From Pseudomonas sp. UYIF39 (GTDB lineage: Bacteria; Pseudomonadota; Gammaproteobacteria; Pseudomonadales; Pseudomonadaceae): a stretch of DNA of 64,000 bases. Below, piece after piece: positions 35,428 to 43,754 of this stretch. Within the stretch, counting starts at the first letter, position 1. Each line of letters starts with the position of its first letter. Under the pieces are notes generated by a model, which did no database searches, had not been told where the DNA came from, and was given only the letters and a program-made list of their open reading frames with translations. The translations under genes were made by a program, and so were the position numbers. The DNA lies in the NCBI RefSeq assembly GCF_029963765.1, contig NZ_JALBYU010000001.1, positions 1 to 64,000 of the forward strand, given 5' to 3'.

Positions 35428-36168
35428 TCAGAACGTCTTGCTGGCACTGACCACTACAGTCGCCGTGCACACATCGGTGTAACCGTAGTAACTCGCGCAC
35501 TCGCTCTTGGAAAGATCCGTGTCGACGTAGCTAAGGCCCCAGTCGACCCCAAATGCGCTGCGGGTCAGCTTGGCTTCCCATTCGTGATAATCACCTCGAG
35601 CCTTGCCACTGTTTGACAAAAACACATCATCCTTAAAGTCGAAACGTCCATAGCGGACCTCCAGTCCGACCTGATCCACAATTTCATGGCTGTACCCCAA
35701 GTAGGTGTAGAGTGTGTCCTGATCTTTCCCTACAAAGTTCTTCAGATCGTTGGAGTAATAACTGCCGAACTTGAAGCCATAGGCTTTGAGAATGGCGTAG
35801 ACCTCACTCATGTTGAACTGTGCTTCCTTGGCATAGGTGTACTTGAGATACCCCACATCAAGGCTGACATCGTCATTGAATGGAATGAAAAAGCCTGCGT
35901 AGTAATCTTGTTCCAGCCGCGTTTTCAGGTTCATCCCGAAATCGACGTTTGAAGTCCATACGCCCGCATAGGCACCGCTGCTGTGTATCAATGTGGCCTC
36001 CAACTGCGCTGCCGGGTCACCCAGCGTCATGGACAGTCCGCGGCTACGGTAATCGCTGACCACCTGCGGTTTCAGCTCCAGTTGCAAGTTGTCGGTCAGC
36101 GTCACGGCGCCCGCCCCAAAGGGAAAAAGCGCACAGCCGACAAGGGTCGTAATAGCAAGACGATGCAT
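35428..36168 (-). CDS. TorF-family putative outer-membrane porin
   Basis: 246 residues from ATG 36168; upstream in-frame residues lack a signal. Signal peptide MHRLAITTLVGCALFPFGAGA. The rest alternates hydrophobic and polar residues in beta-strand fashion and ends in Phe (VVSASKTF), as outer-membrane barrels do; LKPQVVSDYRSRGLSMTLGDPAAQLEA and the GVW/GLE strand repeats fit the TorF (TIGR02001-type) group. It may admit the substrate of the adjacent enzymes. It lies between the amidohydrolase and the acyl-CoA ligase. Confidence 0.85.
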   Translation of the reverse strand: MHRLAITTLVGCALFPFGAGAVTLTDNLQLELKPQVVSDYRSRGLSMTLGDPAAQLEATLIHSSGAYAGVWTSNVDFGMNLKTRLEQDYYAGFFIPFNDDVSLDVGYLKYTYAKEAQFNMSEVYAILKAYGFKFGSYYSNDLKNFVGKDQDTLYTYLGYSHEIVDQVGLEVRYGRFDFKDDVFLSNSGKARGDYHEWEAKLTRSAFGVDWGLSYVDTDLSKSECASYYGYTDVCTATVVVSASKTF

Positions 36169-36255
36169 AGGTTGAATCCTGTTTATTATTATTGGCAGGC
36201 AAGGCTTTGCCCTCCCCATGCCCCGAAGGGCAAAGGTCAGGCTTACGTTTAGGGA

Positions 36256-37995
36256 TTACGGGTGGCTGTAAACTTCGCGCCCGGAAAAGTAGGTCTTGAG
36301 TACTTGGGTGTCGGCGAGTTGCTCTTCAGGCACGTTGAATACATCGCGATCAAGCACGATCAGGTCAGCTTGTTTACCCGCGGTGACAGAGCCAATTTGG
36401 TTCTCTAAACCGATCGCGCGGGCGGCGTTGCGGGTATAGGCATAGAACATCGTTTCCCGATCGATATCCTCATCCTTGTTGAGCACGCCCTTGGGGCCTT
36501 TGCGACTGATGGCCTGCCCAATAGCTTTCCACGGATTGGGCGTACTGACCGGCCAGTCGCTGGCACCCGCAATGGTCGCGCCGTTTTTCAGCAGCGATCG
36601 CGCCGGGTACATGAACTGAAACTGCATTGCACTGATGTAGGGCTTCAGTAAATCAATGCTCAACTCATCCGCTGACGCCCAGTACAGCTGCATGGAAGCA
36701 ATGACATTCAAGGGTTTGAAACGGGCGAATTCCTTGGGATTTACCATCTGCAAATGGGTGATCGAATGCGTCACGCCACTCTGTCTGTCATGCCTGGCCT
36801 GCTCGATCCCATTGAGCGCTTCGCGTACCGCCCGGTCGCCGATTGCATGGACATGTACCAGCCAGCCACGGGCATCCGCGGCGCTGACCAGTTCACCGAA
36901 ATGAGCCGGATCGATCAACAACTCCCCGCCTTTCTTTGAATTCTTGTAGGGGGTGAGCAACGATGCGGTTTGTGCAGGAAACTCAGCAACGCCATCGGCA
37001 AAGATCTTGATGCCCGGCAGGCTGAGATTTTCGACACCAAGGAACTGCTTCCTGACCTGATCCAGCACGTCCAGATCCGCAGGCGCGCTTTTCGGATTAG
37101 CAACCATCAGCGCGGCGACTCGCAACTGAAGCTCACCTTTTTCCGATAACGCTTTGTAGACAGGCAAAACCCCCAATGTCTGCGCTGTGGGCTTGAAGTC
37201 GAACAGCCCATCGGCTGGCATCGCATTAGCCGCAGGGTCCATCAGGGCGGTAATGCCCAGGCTGTGGTTCAGGTCACGCGCCGCACGGCCCGCGGCCATC
37301 AGTTGATCAAAAGTCGGCGCCGGCAATTGCGACATCACCGCAGACAAACCCGCGTCAGCCACGAAGCCGTTGGGGGTGCTGTCCTCATGATGGCCGATGG
37401 TCGCCACCGCTTCGCCTTTAAGCGACTTGACCCGCTCGGCATCGATGCCTGCTCGCTTGAGCATCGCCGCGTTGGCCCAGCCGGTGTGATAATCCCAGCC
37501 GATGAAAGCAATCGGTGTATCGGCCCATTCGCCATGATTGAAGCGCTTTTCAAATTGAGCCACTTCACTCCAGTAAGTGGAGGGGAAACCACCGACCGCC
37601 AGACTGTCTCCGTGCTTCGCCTTGCCGTCGTCTCGCCACGCGCGCAAACGCTGCTCCAGTTCGTCGAAGGCCAACATCTGTCCTTCGAGATCTGCCGACT
37701 TAAGCTTGACGCCGCCAAAGACTGCGTGGCTGTGGCTATCAATGAAGCCTGGCATGACGACCTTACCCTTCAAATCCACCACTTGGGTCATGGCATCTTT
37801 GAGCGAAAGAATCTCGACATCACTCCCGACCTTGAGGATACGGCCATCGGCTACGGCGACGGCTTGTTGCAGCGGCTGACCCGGCTCAGCCGTGAACACC
37901 TTTGCGTTGTACAAGAGCAAGTCCACAGCCGCCATGCTTTCCATTGATGCAAAAGCGACCGCAATTGCCAGTGTCGTCCCGAGAGCCTTCTTCAT
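36256..37995 (-). CDS. Exported amidohydrolase (YtcJ/NfdA-like)
   Basis: 579 residues from ATG 37995; a TTG start 45 nt upstream is less likely because the signal peptide MKKALGTTLAIAVAFASMESMAA begins at the ATG. Metal-dependent amidohydrolase superfamily: HSH in GFIDSHSHAVFGG, KIFADGVAEFPAQT (Lys/metal region), HVHAIGDRAVREALNGIE, and AGASDWPVSTPNPWKAIGQAI near the end. The NfdA/YtcJ group cleaves amides such as N-substituted formamides. It acts in the periplasm or at the outer membrane. It diverges from a LysR gene, and the TorF porin and acyl-CoA ligase follow it, so the three probably form one catabolic unit. Confidence 0.88.
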   Translation of the reverse strand: MKKALGTTLAIAVAFASMESMAAVDLLLYNAKVFTAEPGQPLQQAVAVADGRILKVGSDVEILSLKDAMTQVVDLKGKVVMPGFIDSHSHAVFGGVKLKSADLEGQMLAFDELEQRLRAWRDDGKAKHGDSLAVGGFPSTYWSEVAQFEKRFNHGEWADTPIAFIGWDYHTGWANAAMLKRAGIDAERVKSLKGEAVATIGHHEDSTPNGFVADAGLSAVMSQLPAPTFDQLMAAGRAARDLNHSLGITALMDPAANAMPADGLFDFKPTAQTLGVLPVYKALSEKGELQLRVAALMVANPKSAPADLDVLDQVRKQFLGVENLSLPGIKIFADGVAEFPAQTASLLTPYKNSKKGGELLIDPAHFGELVSAADARGWLVHVHAIGDRAVREALNGIEQARHDRQSGVTHSITHLQMVNPKEFARFKPLNVIASMQLYWASADELSIDLLKPYISAMQFQFMYPARSLLKNGATIAGASDWPVSTPNPWKAIGQAISRKGPKGVLNKDEDIDRETMFYAYTRNAARAIGLENQIGSVTAGKQADLIVLDRDVFNVPEEQLADTQVLKTYFSGREVYSHP

Positions 37996-38078
37996 TGCCT
38001 GAACACCTTTTCTTATTAGAGTGTTCGGGAGACTATCCAAACGAGGCGATGTTAAGAATACCTAAACCCCGAAAGACA

Positions 38079-38095
38079 TACTTTCCAGAAAGGTA
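38079..38095. promoter_or_regulatory. Dyad between the LysR gene and the amidohydrolase gene
   Basis: TACTTTCCAGAAAGGTA contains the perfect palindrome CTTTCCAGAAAG (38081-38092). It is centred about 16 bp before the LysR start, where LysR proteins usually bind to control both themselves and the divergent gene. Motif-based suggestion only. Confidence 0.35.
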
Positions 38096-38102
38096 AAAGC
38101 GA

Positions 38103-39014
38103 ATGGACCAGCTAGGCGCTATCAGTATGTTCGTCGCCACGGCAGATCAAGGCAGTTTTACGCGCGCAGCTTCGCATCTGGGCAAAACCACGTCGGCTCT
38201 GACCAGGGCGGTAACCCACCTTGAGACTGAATTGGGCACACGTCTTTTTGAGCGCTCTACCCGCCGAATTGCCCTGACTGAGGCCGGGCAGATCTATCTG
38301 GCAAGCGCTCGACAGGTGCTGATTCAGCTACAGCAAGCTCGGGAAGATCTTGATCAGCTCCAGCAGGAGATGTGTGGCACCTTGCGAGTAGCGGCGCCAC
38401 CGTCCTACGCTCCAGCGTTTCTGAATGCGGTGTGCTGCCGCTTTCTTGATAGGTACCCACAGATGCGTCTTGAGGTAGTTCTCACCGAAGAGTTCGTGGA
38501 CCTGCTTGAGGGCAGCTATGATCTTGCTGTACGTGACGGACCTGTGGGGCCGGATCTGATCGCCCGACCACTGACCGTCAACCGTATCCGACTTTACGCC
38601 AGCCCACGATATCTGCTGCGCAAGCCTCTTGAAGTCATACCGCAAACGTTCGATCAACATGACTGGTTGATCTATCGACACCCTGCACTGAACCCGCATT
38701 ACTGGTGGTTGACCCATGACGGTGAACGCCGGCGCATATTGCAGCCTGTGCCTCGCCTATCTAGCGACAACTATGATCTTCTGTTTAATGCACTGTTGGA
38801 TGGGCAGGGATTGCAATTTTGTCCACAGTGGAGTGCTGCTCCCTATTTGCGGCGTGGCGAACTGGTGCAACTGCTCCCCGATATAGACCCGGATCCGGAG
38901 CAATTCGGTTCTACAGTCCATGTGATCTATCCGGCACACAGACGCCACACACGCAAACTCCTAGCCTTTATGGAATGTCTCAGCAACTACTTAGAAGAAG
39001 AGGCGCTGCATTAG
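38103..39014 (+). CDS. LysR-family transcriptional regulator
   Basis: 303 residues. N-terminal winged HTH (ISMFVATADQGSFTRAASHLGKTTSALTRAVTHLETELGTRLFERSTRRIALTEAG) and C-terminal substrate-binding domain (LRVAAPPSYAPAFLNAV, LAVRDGPVGPDLIARPL). The DNA-binding domain resembles the CrgA-like subgroup. It is divergent from the amidohydrolase gene across 107 bp and presumably controls the amidohydrolase-porin-ligase set in response to its substrate. Confidence 0.9.
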   Translation: MDQLGAISMFVATADQGSFTRAASHLGKTTSALTRAVTHLETELGTRLFERSTRRIALTEAGQIYLASARQVLIQLQQAREDLDQLQQEMCGTLRVAAPPSYAPAFLNAVCCRFLDRYPQMRLEVVLTEEFVDLLEGSYDLAVRDGPVGPDLIARPLTVNRIRLYASPRYLLRKPLEVIPQTFDQHDWLIYRHPALNPHYWWLTHDGERRRILQPVPRLSSDNYDLLFNALLDGQGLQFCPQWSAAPYLRRGELVQLLPDIDPDPEQFGSTVHVIYPAHRRHTRKLLAFMECLSNYLEEEALH

Positions 39015-39111
39015 GGGCAGCAAGGTACTGAAGAAATGCGCTCACTCGGAAGGTTTTCTATGACAACCATCAGTGGATAGCATCCCTTCATGACCGGCAG
39101 CTATGGGTCCA

Positions 39112-39266
39112 GGCTGTGTGAAAACGCATGCACCTTTTTGAAGTCTGCGTTGCTACGTAAAATCTGCTGATGCTTGTGTAATCAGCAGACTAGAAATTTA
39201 CGTAGGAGCGCGATTTTTGTTCCAGCCCCGACTGTCAAACGTGTTCTAAAACGTTTTTACACAGCC
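39112..39266. mobile_element. MITE-like element with 15-bp terminal inverted repeats
   Basis: GGCTGTGTGAAAACG (39112-39126) and CGTTTTTACACAGCC (39252-39266) are complementary with one mismatch, 155 bp apart. Ends of this kind are found in IS5/IS1182-type elements of pseudomonads. No transposase lies between them, so it is an internally deleted or non-autonomous element. No clear target duplication. Confidence 0.65.
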
Positions 39267-39304
39267 TCGGTCGTTCTCTGCCGGTTATGTCCACGAAGCG
39301 TGCC

Positions 39305-39347
39305 GGTCAAGTCCGATGCAAATGACGGGTCAGGTCGAATGCAAATG
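39305..39347. repeat. Two tandem 20-bp repeats, 23-bp period
   Basis: GGTCAAGTCCGATGCAAATG (39305-39324) and GGTCAGGTCGAATGCAAATG (39328-39347) agree at 17 of 20 positions. Multiple short repeats near an end are a feature of IS21-type termini, so this may be an IS scar next to the MITE. Nothing else recognisable in 39348-39540. Confidence 0.5.
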
Positions 39348-39551
39348 GGTGGGCAAGTAGGTGTAATCACCCAGCCAAAAAACGGGCGATGAAATTCTCG
39401 GCTTTTGATGCGCATAAACACGTATCAAGGTTCGCGTTTAAAGACACCCGCTGTTACGTCCTTTCGGCTACAACGCCTTGCGTCGTTGCCTACGCGTACG
39501 CCAGAATCCGCTGGCTTGTGCGCCTGTGGGGCGGGCTATATCGTTTCCCTG

Positions 39552-39774
39552 TCACTGAAAAACAGTGATCGGGTTTGGTAGACCCGTAGCATCGACGCAT
39601 AGCGTCACCTTTGGCGGTCCTTTCCCAGGGCTGTGGTTTCATGGTGGCCATGCGTAGGGCTCCTCCGGGGGCGCCGGTTCCGATGCCCGGTCTACCAACC
39701 TCCGTATGGCCGCCACCCTCCGTTTGGTAGCGAGATGGTGATGGCTCCAATTAAGCAGCATCGGAGTTTCATCT
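39552..39774 (+). ncRNA. Structured leader of the DUF6124 gene, possible switch
   Basis: Several hairpins can be drawn: TCACTG/CAGTGA (39552-39568), CGGGT/ACCCG (39570-39586), GACGC/GCGTC (39594-39606). A longer pairing joins GGTTTGGTAGACC (39572-39584) to GGTCTACCAACC (39689-39700). The middle part of that second strand, CTACCAA (39692-39698), can pair instead with TTGGTAG at 39724-39730. The two pairings exclude each other, as in attenuators and riboswitches. The leader ends at the GGAG and start codon of the DUF6124 gene. No family name can be given from sequence. Confidence 0.45.
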
Positions 39775-40143
39775 ATGTTCAAAGTTACGCCCAACCCCCC
39801 GAATACCGGTCCGGTACCCTACGACGTCTTTCGTGATCTTGACCCCAAGAAAATGACAGAGGCGGCCGACCGCGCACTCAGCTTCTACCTCAACCCCGGG
39901 GCGTCGAAAACGCAGATACCGCCCCGTAAGCCCAGCGCCATTTTCACCATCGACACAGCGGTGGATGACGAAACGTTGCTCGTCGAGGCCTGCGAATCGT
40001 TGGCAGCAGCCAGCGCCATAGTCAACGATCTCACCGACTTAACGGACGGCCCACGACGGCAAACGATGCTGGTGCTGCAACGGGTCATCATGTTGGGGGA
40101 GTTAGCGGTCAATCGCGTACTGGATAACCACAAGCCTGGGTAG
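39775..40143 (+). CDS. DUF6124 family small protein
   Basis: 122 residues. The opening MFKVTPNPPNTGPVPYDVF and the stretch DDETLLVEACESLAAASAIVNDLTDL with a helical end (MLVLQRVIMLGELAVNRVLD) are typical of a Pseudomonas-specific protein group annotated DUF6124 (formerly DUF3077-like). It is probably an all-helical cytoplasmic protein. Function is unknown. Several copies per genome are usual. The GGAG before the ATG and the long leader are described separately. Confidence 0.75.
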   Translation: MFKVTPNPPNTGPVPYDVFRDLDPKKMTEAADRALSFYLNPGASKTQIPPRKPSAIFTIDTAVDDETLLVEACESLAAASAIVNDLTDLTDGPRRQTMLVLQRVIMLGELAVNRVLDNHKPG

Positions 40144-40225
40144 TAGCCAGGCGGGTAGCGAGGGCGCTTGCGCCCTCGCTGTTTAGCAGCATTCACGCGG
40201 CTCGTGGTCATGCAGGAAGGTCCGT

Positions 40226-40552
40226 TCAGACCCCACGTCGCACCGGATAGCTCTTGATCACATCCAGAAACTCAATGCGACGTTCGCTGGCCAGTAACTG
40301 CGGGAGCAGCTGTTCATACGCCTGGCGATACGGCTTGCTCAGGTGACGCGTGATGAAGTCGTCCTTGCTGCAGTTCCAGGTTTCGTAGAGCACCAAGGTG
40401 TTCGGGTCGTCCTGGAGTTGGTGGACCCAGGTGTTGACGAAGTCCGGCTCGGCCGACATCTGGTGCACCACGTCCAGCAGCCGTTCTTTCATTTCGGCGA
40501 AACGTTCCGGTTTGGCCGGCAGGTAAACGATAAACGCGACTTGATCACTCAT
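40226..40552 (-). CDS. Antibiotic biosynthesis monooxygenase (ABM/YgiN-like) domain protein
   Basis: 108 residues, one ABM domain: VAFIVYLPAKPERFAEMKERLLDVVHQMSAEPDFVNTWVHQLQDDPNTLVLYETWNCSKDDFITRHLSKPYRQAYEQLLPQLL is a complete dimeric alpha/beta barrel unit with the YETW strand. Members oxidise quinols or other aromatics without a cofactor, or have unknown roles. It follows the GST gene by 28 nt on the same strand and may be co-transcribed. Confidence 0.8.
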   Translation of the reverse strand: MSDQVAFIVYLPAKPERFAEMKERLLDVVHQMSAEPDFVNTWVHQLQDDPNTLVLYETWNCSKDDFITRHLSKPYRQAYEQLLPQLLASERRIEFLDVIKSYPVRRGV

Positions 40553-40580
40553 TTCATCACCTTCGAATGCTGTGAATGGG

Positions 40581-41255
40581 TTACTGCGCCTGGTTCTGCG
40601 GGAACAGGTTGCGACGGGTTTCTTCGTCGAACTCGGCCTTCAGCACCAGTTTCTCTTTAAGACCGTGGGCCCGCTGGGCGGCTGGTCGGGCGCTGATTTC
40701 ATCGAACAGGCGCTTGACGTTCGGGTACGCCGCCAGACCGTTCTCACCGAGGATGTACGGCGCGTAATTGGCCCAACCCCAAAGCGCCATGTCGGCGATG
40801 CTGTAGGTGTCGCCGGCCAGGTACTGATGGTCGGCCAGACGCTGATCGAGTACGCGGTAGTGACGTTCGACCTCCTTGAGGTAGCGGTTTTTCGCATACG
40901 CCAGGTCCTCCGGTGCGTGGTGAAGGAAATGCACCGCCTGGCCGGAAAATGGCGACAGCCCAGTGGCGATGAACATCAGCCATGACAGTAGGTCGGCTTG
41001 CCCGGTCACGGAGGTCGGCAGGAAGCGCTGATGTTTTTGCGCCAGGTGCAGCAGGATCGCCTGGGAGTCGAAGACGGTTGCGTCGCCATCGACCAGGGCT
41101 GGCACTTTGGCGTTCGGGTTGATCGCCAAAAAGGCCGGCAGGTGTTGCTCGCCTTTGAAGGTGTCGACGCCGATCAACTCGTAGGGCGTTTGCAGCTCTT
41201 CGAGCAGCAGGGCGACTTTCATCGGGTTGGGCGAAGGGTGGAAAAAGAACTTCAT
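40581..41255 (-). CDS. Glutathione S-transferase
   Basis: 224 residues from ATG 41255 (GAGG upstream); the longer frame has no site. N-terminal thioredoxin-like domain (FFHPSPNPMKVALLLEELQTPYELIGVDTFKGEQHLPAFLAINPNAKVPALVDGDATVFDSQAILLHLAQ) and C-terminal helical domain (YLAGDTYSIADMALWGWANY). This is the YfcG/YghU-like nu-class pattern. It probably works on electrophiles or disulfides, with the ABM gene behind it. Confidence 0.88.
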   Translation of the reverse strand: MKFFFHPSPNPMKVALLLEELQTPYELIGVDTFKGEQHLPAFLAINPNAKVPALVDGDATVFDSQAILLHLAQKHQRFLPTSVTGQADLLSWLMFIATGLSPFSGQAVHFLHHAPEDLAYAKNRYLKEVERHYRVLDQRLADHQYLAGDTYSIADMALWGWANYAPYILGENGLAAYPNVKRLFDEISARPAAQRAHGLKEKLVLKAEFDEETRRNLFPQNQAQ

Positions 41256-41339
41256 GGTGTAGGCCTCAGTCAGTGGTTGGTTTTGAACTGAGGCTGATGT
41301 TGAAGTAAACACGTTCGAATGACGTGCGAGCTTTTTGCT

Positions 41340-42272
41340 TTACTCGTTCGAAACTATTGAACATGTTATCGGCACTTTAGCGGTTGATCGCGACGTGGCG
41401 ATCACTGCACCGGCGATAATCAGCAGCGCGGGGACGATCAGAATCGGGCTGGCATGGCTGCGTCCCACGGTGATCAGCAACAACGTGGAAATCAGTGGCG
41501 CCAGGTAGGACAGCGCCCCCAGCGTCGCCAGGCTGCCGTGTTTGGTAGCGTGGTCCCAGGCAAAAAACGCCAGACCTACCGGTCCAAGCCCGAGGACGAC
41601 AATCGCGGTCCATTGGCTGAAGTCGGGCTGTACCGTGGTTTCGAATGCCAGGTGACAGGCCAGTCCGGCCACGGCGACCAGGCCGCAAATGCCGCCAATG
41701 ATGCTGCTCGGTACTTCGCTGAACCGGCGGTTGATCACCGAGTAAGTCGACCAGATCAGTGCACAACCGAACGCCGCGAGATAACCGGCGATGGGTATCG
41801 CGGCATCAGCATTCGGGGCACGCTGCTGCATGATGAAGGCGGTTCCGGCCAAGCCCAGCAGTGCGCCGAGCAATTGCCGTTTGTGCAGCTTTTCTCCGGC
41901 TGAAAACGCCGACAGCAGCACCAGCAACAGTGGCCAAAGGTAGTTGATCAGACTGGCTTCGGCCGCCGGGGCGGCTTTGAGTGCGAAAAAGTACAGCGCG
42001 TGATAAACGAAAATTCCGACGAACCCGGTCGCCCATACAGCCCAGGGCTGCCGCCAACTGCTGAAGCCGGCGAGCCCGCGTCGGCCCAGAATCCCCAGGC
42101 TCGCCGCGAACGCTATGCCGAAGGTCAGCGTCAGCAGTTCAAAGGGGGGAACTCCTTCGGTGAGGGTGGTCAACAGCGCCAGGCAAGACCAGAGAATGAT
42201 CGCGGCTACGCCAACAGCGGTAGCTGAGCTGGGAGGTTTGTGGACGGAGGATACCGGGATCAAGTCAGTCAT
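41340..42272 (-). CDS. DMT-family exporter (YddG/RhaT-type, EamA domains)
   Basis: 310 residues from ATG 42272 (GAGAGG upstream). Ten membrane segments in two EamA repeats; marks include VGIFVYHALYFFALKAAPAAEASLINYLWPLLLVLLSAF and WTAIVVLGLGPVGLAFFAWDHATKHGSLATLGALSYLAPL, close to aromatic amino acid or metabolite exporters such as YddG. Inner membrane. Single gene. Confidence 0.85.
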   Translation of the reverse strand: MTDLIPVSSVHKPPSSATAVGVAAIILWSCLALLTTLTEGVPPFELLTLTFGIAFAASLGILGRRGLAGFSSWRQPWAVWATGFVGIFVYHALYFFALKAAPAAEASLINYLWPLLLVLLSAFSAGEKLHKRQLLGALLGLAGTAFIMQQRAPNADAAIPIAGYLAAFGCALIWSTYSVINRRFSEVPSSIIGGICGLVAVAGLACHLAFETTVQPDFSQWTAIVVLGLGPVGLAFFAWDHATKHGSLATLGALSYLAPLISTLLLITVGRSHASPILIVPALLIIAGAVIATSRSTAKVPITCSIVSNE

Positions 42273-42442
42273 GAGTGCCTCTCCATGGCAATAAGCGGGC
42301 ACCCTGCGGTATAGCTTGATATTGGCATCAGCCAATACCGTTCGTCGAAACTGTTATATATAACAGCTAGGCAGCACGTTGTCGGGAGAGAAAGAATGAA
42401 CTTGATACTTATCGGGTGGCGATAAGTCAGGGAGCTACGAAT

Positions 42443-42745
42443 ATGGCAAATTCGAAAATCGTAATTAGCAAAATTGAACAGGAAAATTACTTCACCTGCA
42501 TTTTTGGAGTAATGCCTACGGCCGATTTCGCTGAAATCCAGGCGTTTTACTACAGCAAATACAATAAATGGGAGTCTATGGGAACCTATCAAAACTATGA
42601 CACTGTCAATTTCAAAATGCAGGCGAGCAACACGCCTGCAAGAGGTGGAAAATTTTCAGTGGTAGTGTGTTTGCAAGAGCATGGCTCTCCACCCAATGCC
42701 AGTTGCTCGGATCCTTTTATCCATGATTTTCCCGATTTTGGTTAG
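42443..42745 (+). CDS. Small hypothetical protein
   Basis: 100 residues from ATG 42443 (AGGGAG about 8 nt upstream); an in-frame ATG 27 nt earlier is weaker. No signal peptide or membrane segment. The gene is clearly less GC-rich than its neighbours. The N-terminal part (IVISKIEQENYFTCIFGVMPTADFAEIQAFYYSKYNKWE) is rich in aromatic residues and may be beta-rich. I do not recognise the family. Codon use suggests recent acquisition. It is flanked by a divergent exporter and a convergent membrane protein. Confidence 0.5.
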   Translation: MANSKIVISKIEQENYFTCIFGVMPTADFAEIQAFYYSKYNKWESMGTYQNYDTVNFKMQASNTPARGGKFSVVVCLQEHGSPPNASCSDPFIHDFPDFG

Positions 42746-42809
42746 CCGTCGAGGCTGAGCAATGAAAGTGCGGCGCCCAGCGTTGTATCGGGTGCCGACC
42801 AACTGCCCT

Positions 42810-43598
42810 TCAGCGTGAAGGCGTTACGATGGGGCGACTATTTTTATCTGAGCGTATTACTAACCACTTGGTAACTAATAGCATCACCAATGAAACCACC
42901 ACCCCCATCCCGAAACCCCACCAGCCAAACCTCGGCAACGCCAGTGCCAACACCAGGCAAAACGCCGCAAACGAATACATCCCTGTAGCGGTGGCCCGCA
43001 ACAACGCAGCGGTAAACGCCGGTCCGCGGGTTTGTTGGGAGAACACCGCCATCACGCTGCCCAGCACCGGGAATACGGCGAGCAGGCCGCTCCAGCGTTC
43101 GCCGACGGTGCTGGCCAACAACGTGACGGCGAGGGTGAGCAGCGCGCCGGCAATCATTCGCAACATCAATTTGTCGGACTTCGGCTTTGGGCCTGAAACG
43201 ATTGGCTGTACCGAGGGAAACAGATACGGCGCCGCCAGCAGGGCGGTTGCGGCGGCGATCACCGAGAACAGCAGGGACGGCGCAATCAACGACAGCACAA
43301 CGGCCGCCGTGGCCCAGACCAACAGCGAAATCAGCAGCGCCCACGGCCACTTCGCGCGTTGTGCAACCTGAGCGTAGGTCACGCAAAAGGCAATCATCGC
43401 GAACATCGCCGACAGCGCTGCCGTCGCCGATTGAGCGGCGAACACCTGGCCTTGTTCGATGGCGAGAAAGAACAGAATTGGCCCGACCACCACCGGCAAC
43501 CCCGACAACCAACCGGCGACACTCGGTCCCCAGCGCTTACCGGCCAGGGAAATCAGCAAGAGAAATCCTGGGATGACCAGCAGTTTGAGTAGCAGCAC
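42810..43598 (-). CDS. Polytopic inner-membrane protein of unknown function
   Basis: 262 residues with about eight hydrophobic segments. The start region LLLKLLVIPGFLLLISLAGKRWGPSVAGWLSGLPVVVGPILFFLA and the similar stretch TLAVTLLASTVGERWSGLLAVFPVLGSVMAVFSQQTRG suggest an internal repeat: both contain a GxRWxxxxAG/LxxxP pattern. I do not know the family. The start could be any of the first residues; the annotated ATG has a weak site. No operon partners. Confidence 0.72.
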   Translation of the reverse strand: MLLLKLLVIPGFLLLISLAGKRWGPSVAGWLSGLPVVVGPILFFLAIEQGQVFAAQSATAALSAMFAMIAFCVTYAQVAQRAKWPWALLISLLVWATAAVVLSLIAPSLLFSVIAAATALLAAPYLFPSVQPIVSGPKPKSDKLMLRMIAGALLTLAVTLLASTVGERWSGLLAVFPVLGSVMAVFSQQTRGPAFTAALLRATATGMYSFAAFCLVLALALPRFGWWGFGMGVVVSLVMLLVTKWLVIRSDKNSRPIVTPSR

Positions 43599-43754
43599 GC
43601 ACGTACCTCCGACCTGAGTGAGGCGGCAACGTTAGCATTGCGGACGGTGGATTGCTCTATCGATCAGCTGGTTTTGTATACAAAGCTGCTTCCCCTTGGG
43701 GGCGCAGGGCGAAACGTCTAAGCTGCCCCCTCCCATTTGTTTCTGGATGTTTGC

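Noticed and set aside
39490..39750. 86-codon minus-strand frame in the DUF6124 leader
   Set aside because: It lies wholly inside the structured leader, which explains its base pattern; no ribosome site, and residues look like translated hairpins.
42361..42442. Search for a tRNA or small RNA in the AT-rich gap before the small orphan gene
   Set aside because: No cloverleaf or terminator pattern could be found.
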